A stretch of 39,128 bases of DNA from Terriglobales bacterium (GTDB lineage: Bacteria > Acidobacteriota > Terriglobia > Bryobacterales > Bryobacteraceae), in NCBI GenBank assembly GCA_021372245.1, contig JAJFUV010000145.1, positions 1 through 39,128 of the forward strand, read 5' to 3'. The position numbers and the translations under genes are program-made. Positions 39,012 through 39,128 of the stretch are shown piece after piece. Every line of letters starts with the position of its first letter. Position 1 is the stretch's first letter. Below the pieces are notes generated by a model, which was not told where the DNA came from, ran no database searches, and saw only the letters and a list, made by a program, of their open reading frames with translations.

Positions 39012-39128
39012 TCAGGTCCGCAGGCGTGCCAGCAGGTACATGCCCGCCAGCCCAAAAATCACGTCCGGCGCCCAGGCGGCCATGGCGGGCGGCAACTGGT
39101 TCAGGTTGCCGATCTGCTCGAACAGTTG
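39012..39128 (-). CDS. LptF/LptG-type permease, C-terminal end only
   Basis: The last 38 codons of a gene entering from the right edge: 'LFEQIGNLNQLPPAMAAWAP', then 'DVIFGLAGMYLLARLRT' and TGA at 39012-39014. The 'LPP..AAW.P...F...G.YLL.R' pattern is the usual end of the YjgP/YjgQ (LptF/LptG) permeases, which drive lipopolysaccharide from the inner membrane to the LptA bridge with LptB. Too short to tell F from G. Confidence 0.72.
   Translation of the reverse strand, partial: QLFEQIGNLNQLPPAMAAWAPDVIFGLAGMYLLARLRT

Noticed and set aside
1..39128. tRNA, rRNA, CRISPR array, insertion sequence or prophage
   Set aside because: No cloverleaf-like segment, repeat-spacer pattern, transposase or integrase motif was seen by reading both strands.

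Overview
The window looks like chromosome from a high-GC member of the Acidobacteriota, most likely the Bryobacterales/Solibacter branch. This is inferred from the sequence, not from a search. The main clues are a secreted beta-propeller protein ending in what looks like the Solibacter-type C-terminal domain (TIGR03437 family), many Tat-exported carbohydrate enzymes (sialidase-like, sulfatase, aldo/keto-reductase-like), a PadR/MarR-like small regulator, a YtrA-type GntR regulator, and bacillithiol synthesis (bshA). There is no tRNA, rRNA, CRISPR array, phage or transposase gene. Coding density is very high and no gene-free gap exceeds 300 bases.

Positions 1-11653 lie on the minus strand and form one long co-directional run. 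In transcription order it holds a TIGR03437 propeller protein, an exported methyltransferase-like protein, a NarL-type histidine kinase, a GH43/GH130-like lipoprotein, bshA, a 560-residue protein with an embedded GNAT-like stretch, a ceramidase-domain protein, an AGE-family sugar 2-epimerase, a tagatose/psicose-3-epimerase-like protein and a truncated ThuA protein. From the methyltransferase on, most junctions overlap by 4-11 bases or are separated by under 30, so at least nine genes probably share a transcript. After a divergent intergenic region, the plus strand carries an orphan FecR protein, a small secreted protein and a 57-residue Cys-rich protein at 13234-13407, convergent with a large membrane protein (13347-15437).

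From 15463 the plus strand has tyrS and folP, then two small regulator/membrane-protein pairs (17555-19621), each preceded by a palindrome. A lower-GC stretch (about 19530-20610) follows, with an apparent gene fragment and an acidobacterial-type secreted protein. A perfect 11-bp hairpin separates it from a minus-strand set: GH36-like glycosidase, TIM-barrel protein and ribulokinase.

At 25609-27857 a protein of unknown function and an MFS transporter run on the plus strand. They converge, with interlocked stop codons, on a sugar transporter preceded by a 33-residue membrane peptide, a TlpA-like thioredoxin and an exported Ig-like protein. Next come a class III aminotransferase plus Gfo/Idh/MocA oxidoreductase operon ending in a clear intrinsic terminator, a Cys-type sulfatase, a B12-binding radical SAM protein, an Nramp-like transporter with altered metal-site residues, a sialidase-like protein, and the last 38 codons of an LptF/LptG permease.

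Taken together, the region serves uptake and remodelling of sugars and sulfated or sialylated glycans, with scattered housekeeping genes. The points most worth a second look are the two small genes (13234-13407 and 29154-29255), the bshA-linked operon with its unknown GNAT-like partner, the atypical Nramp protein, and the TACAATAGTA element placed almost on top of two start codons.
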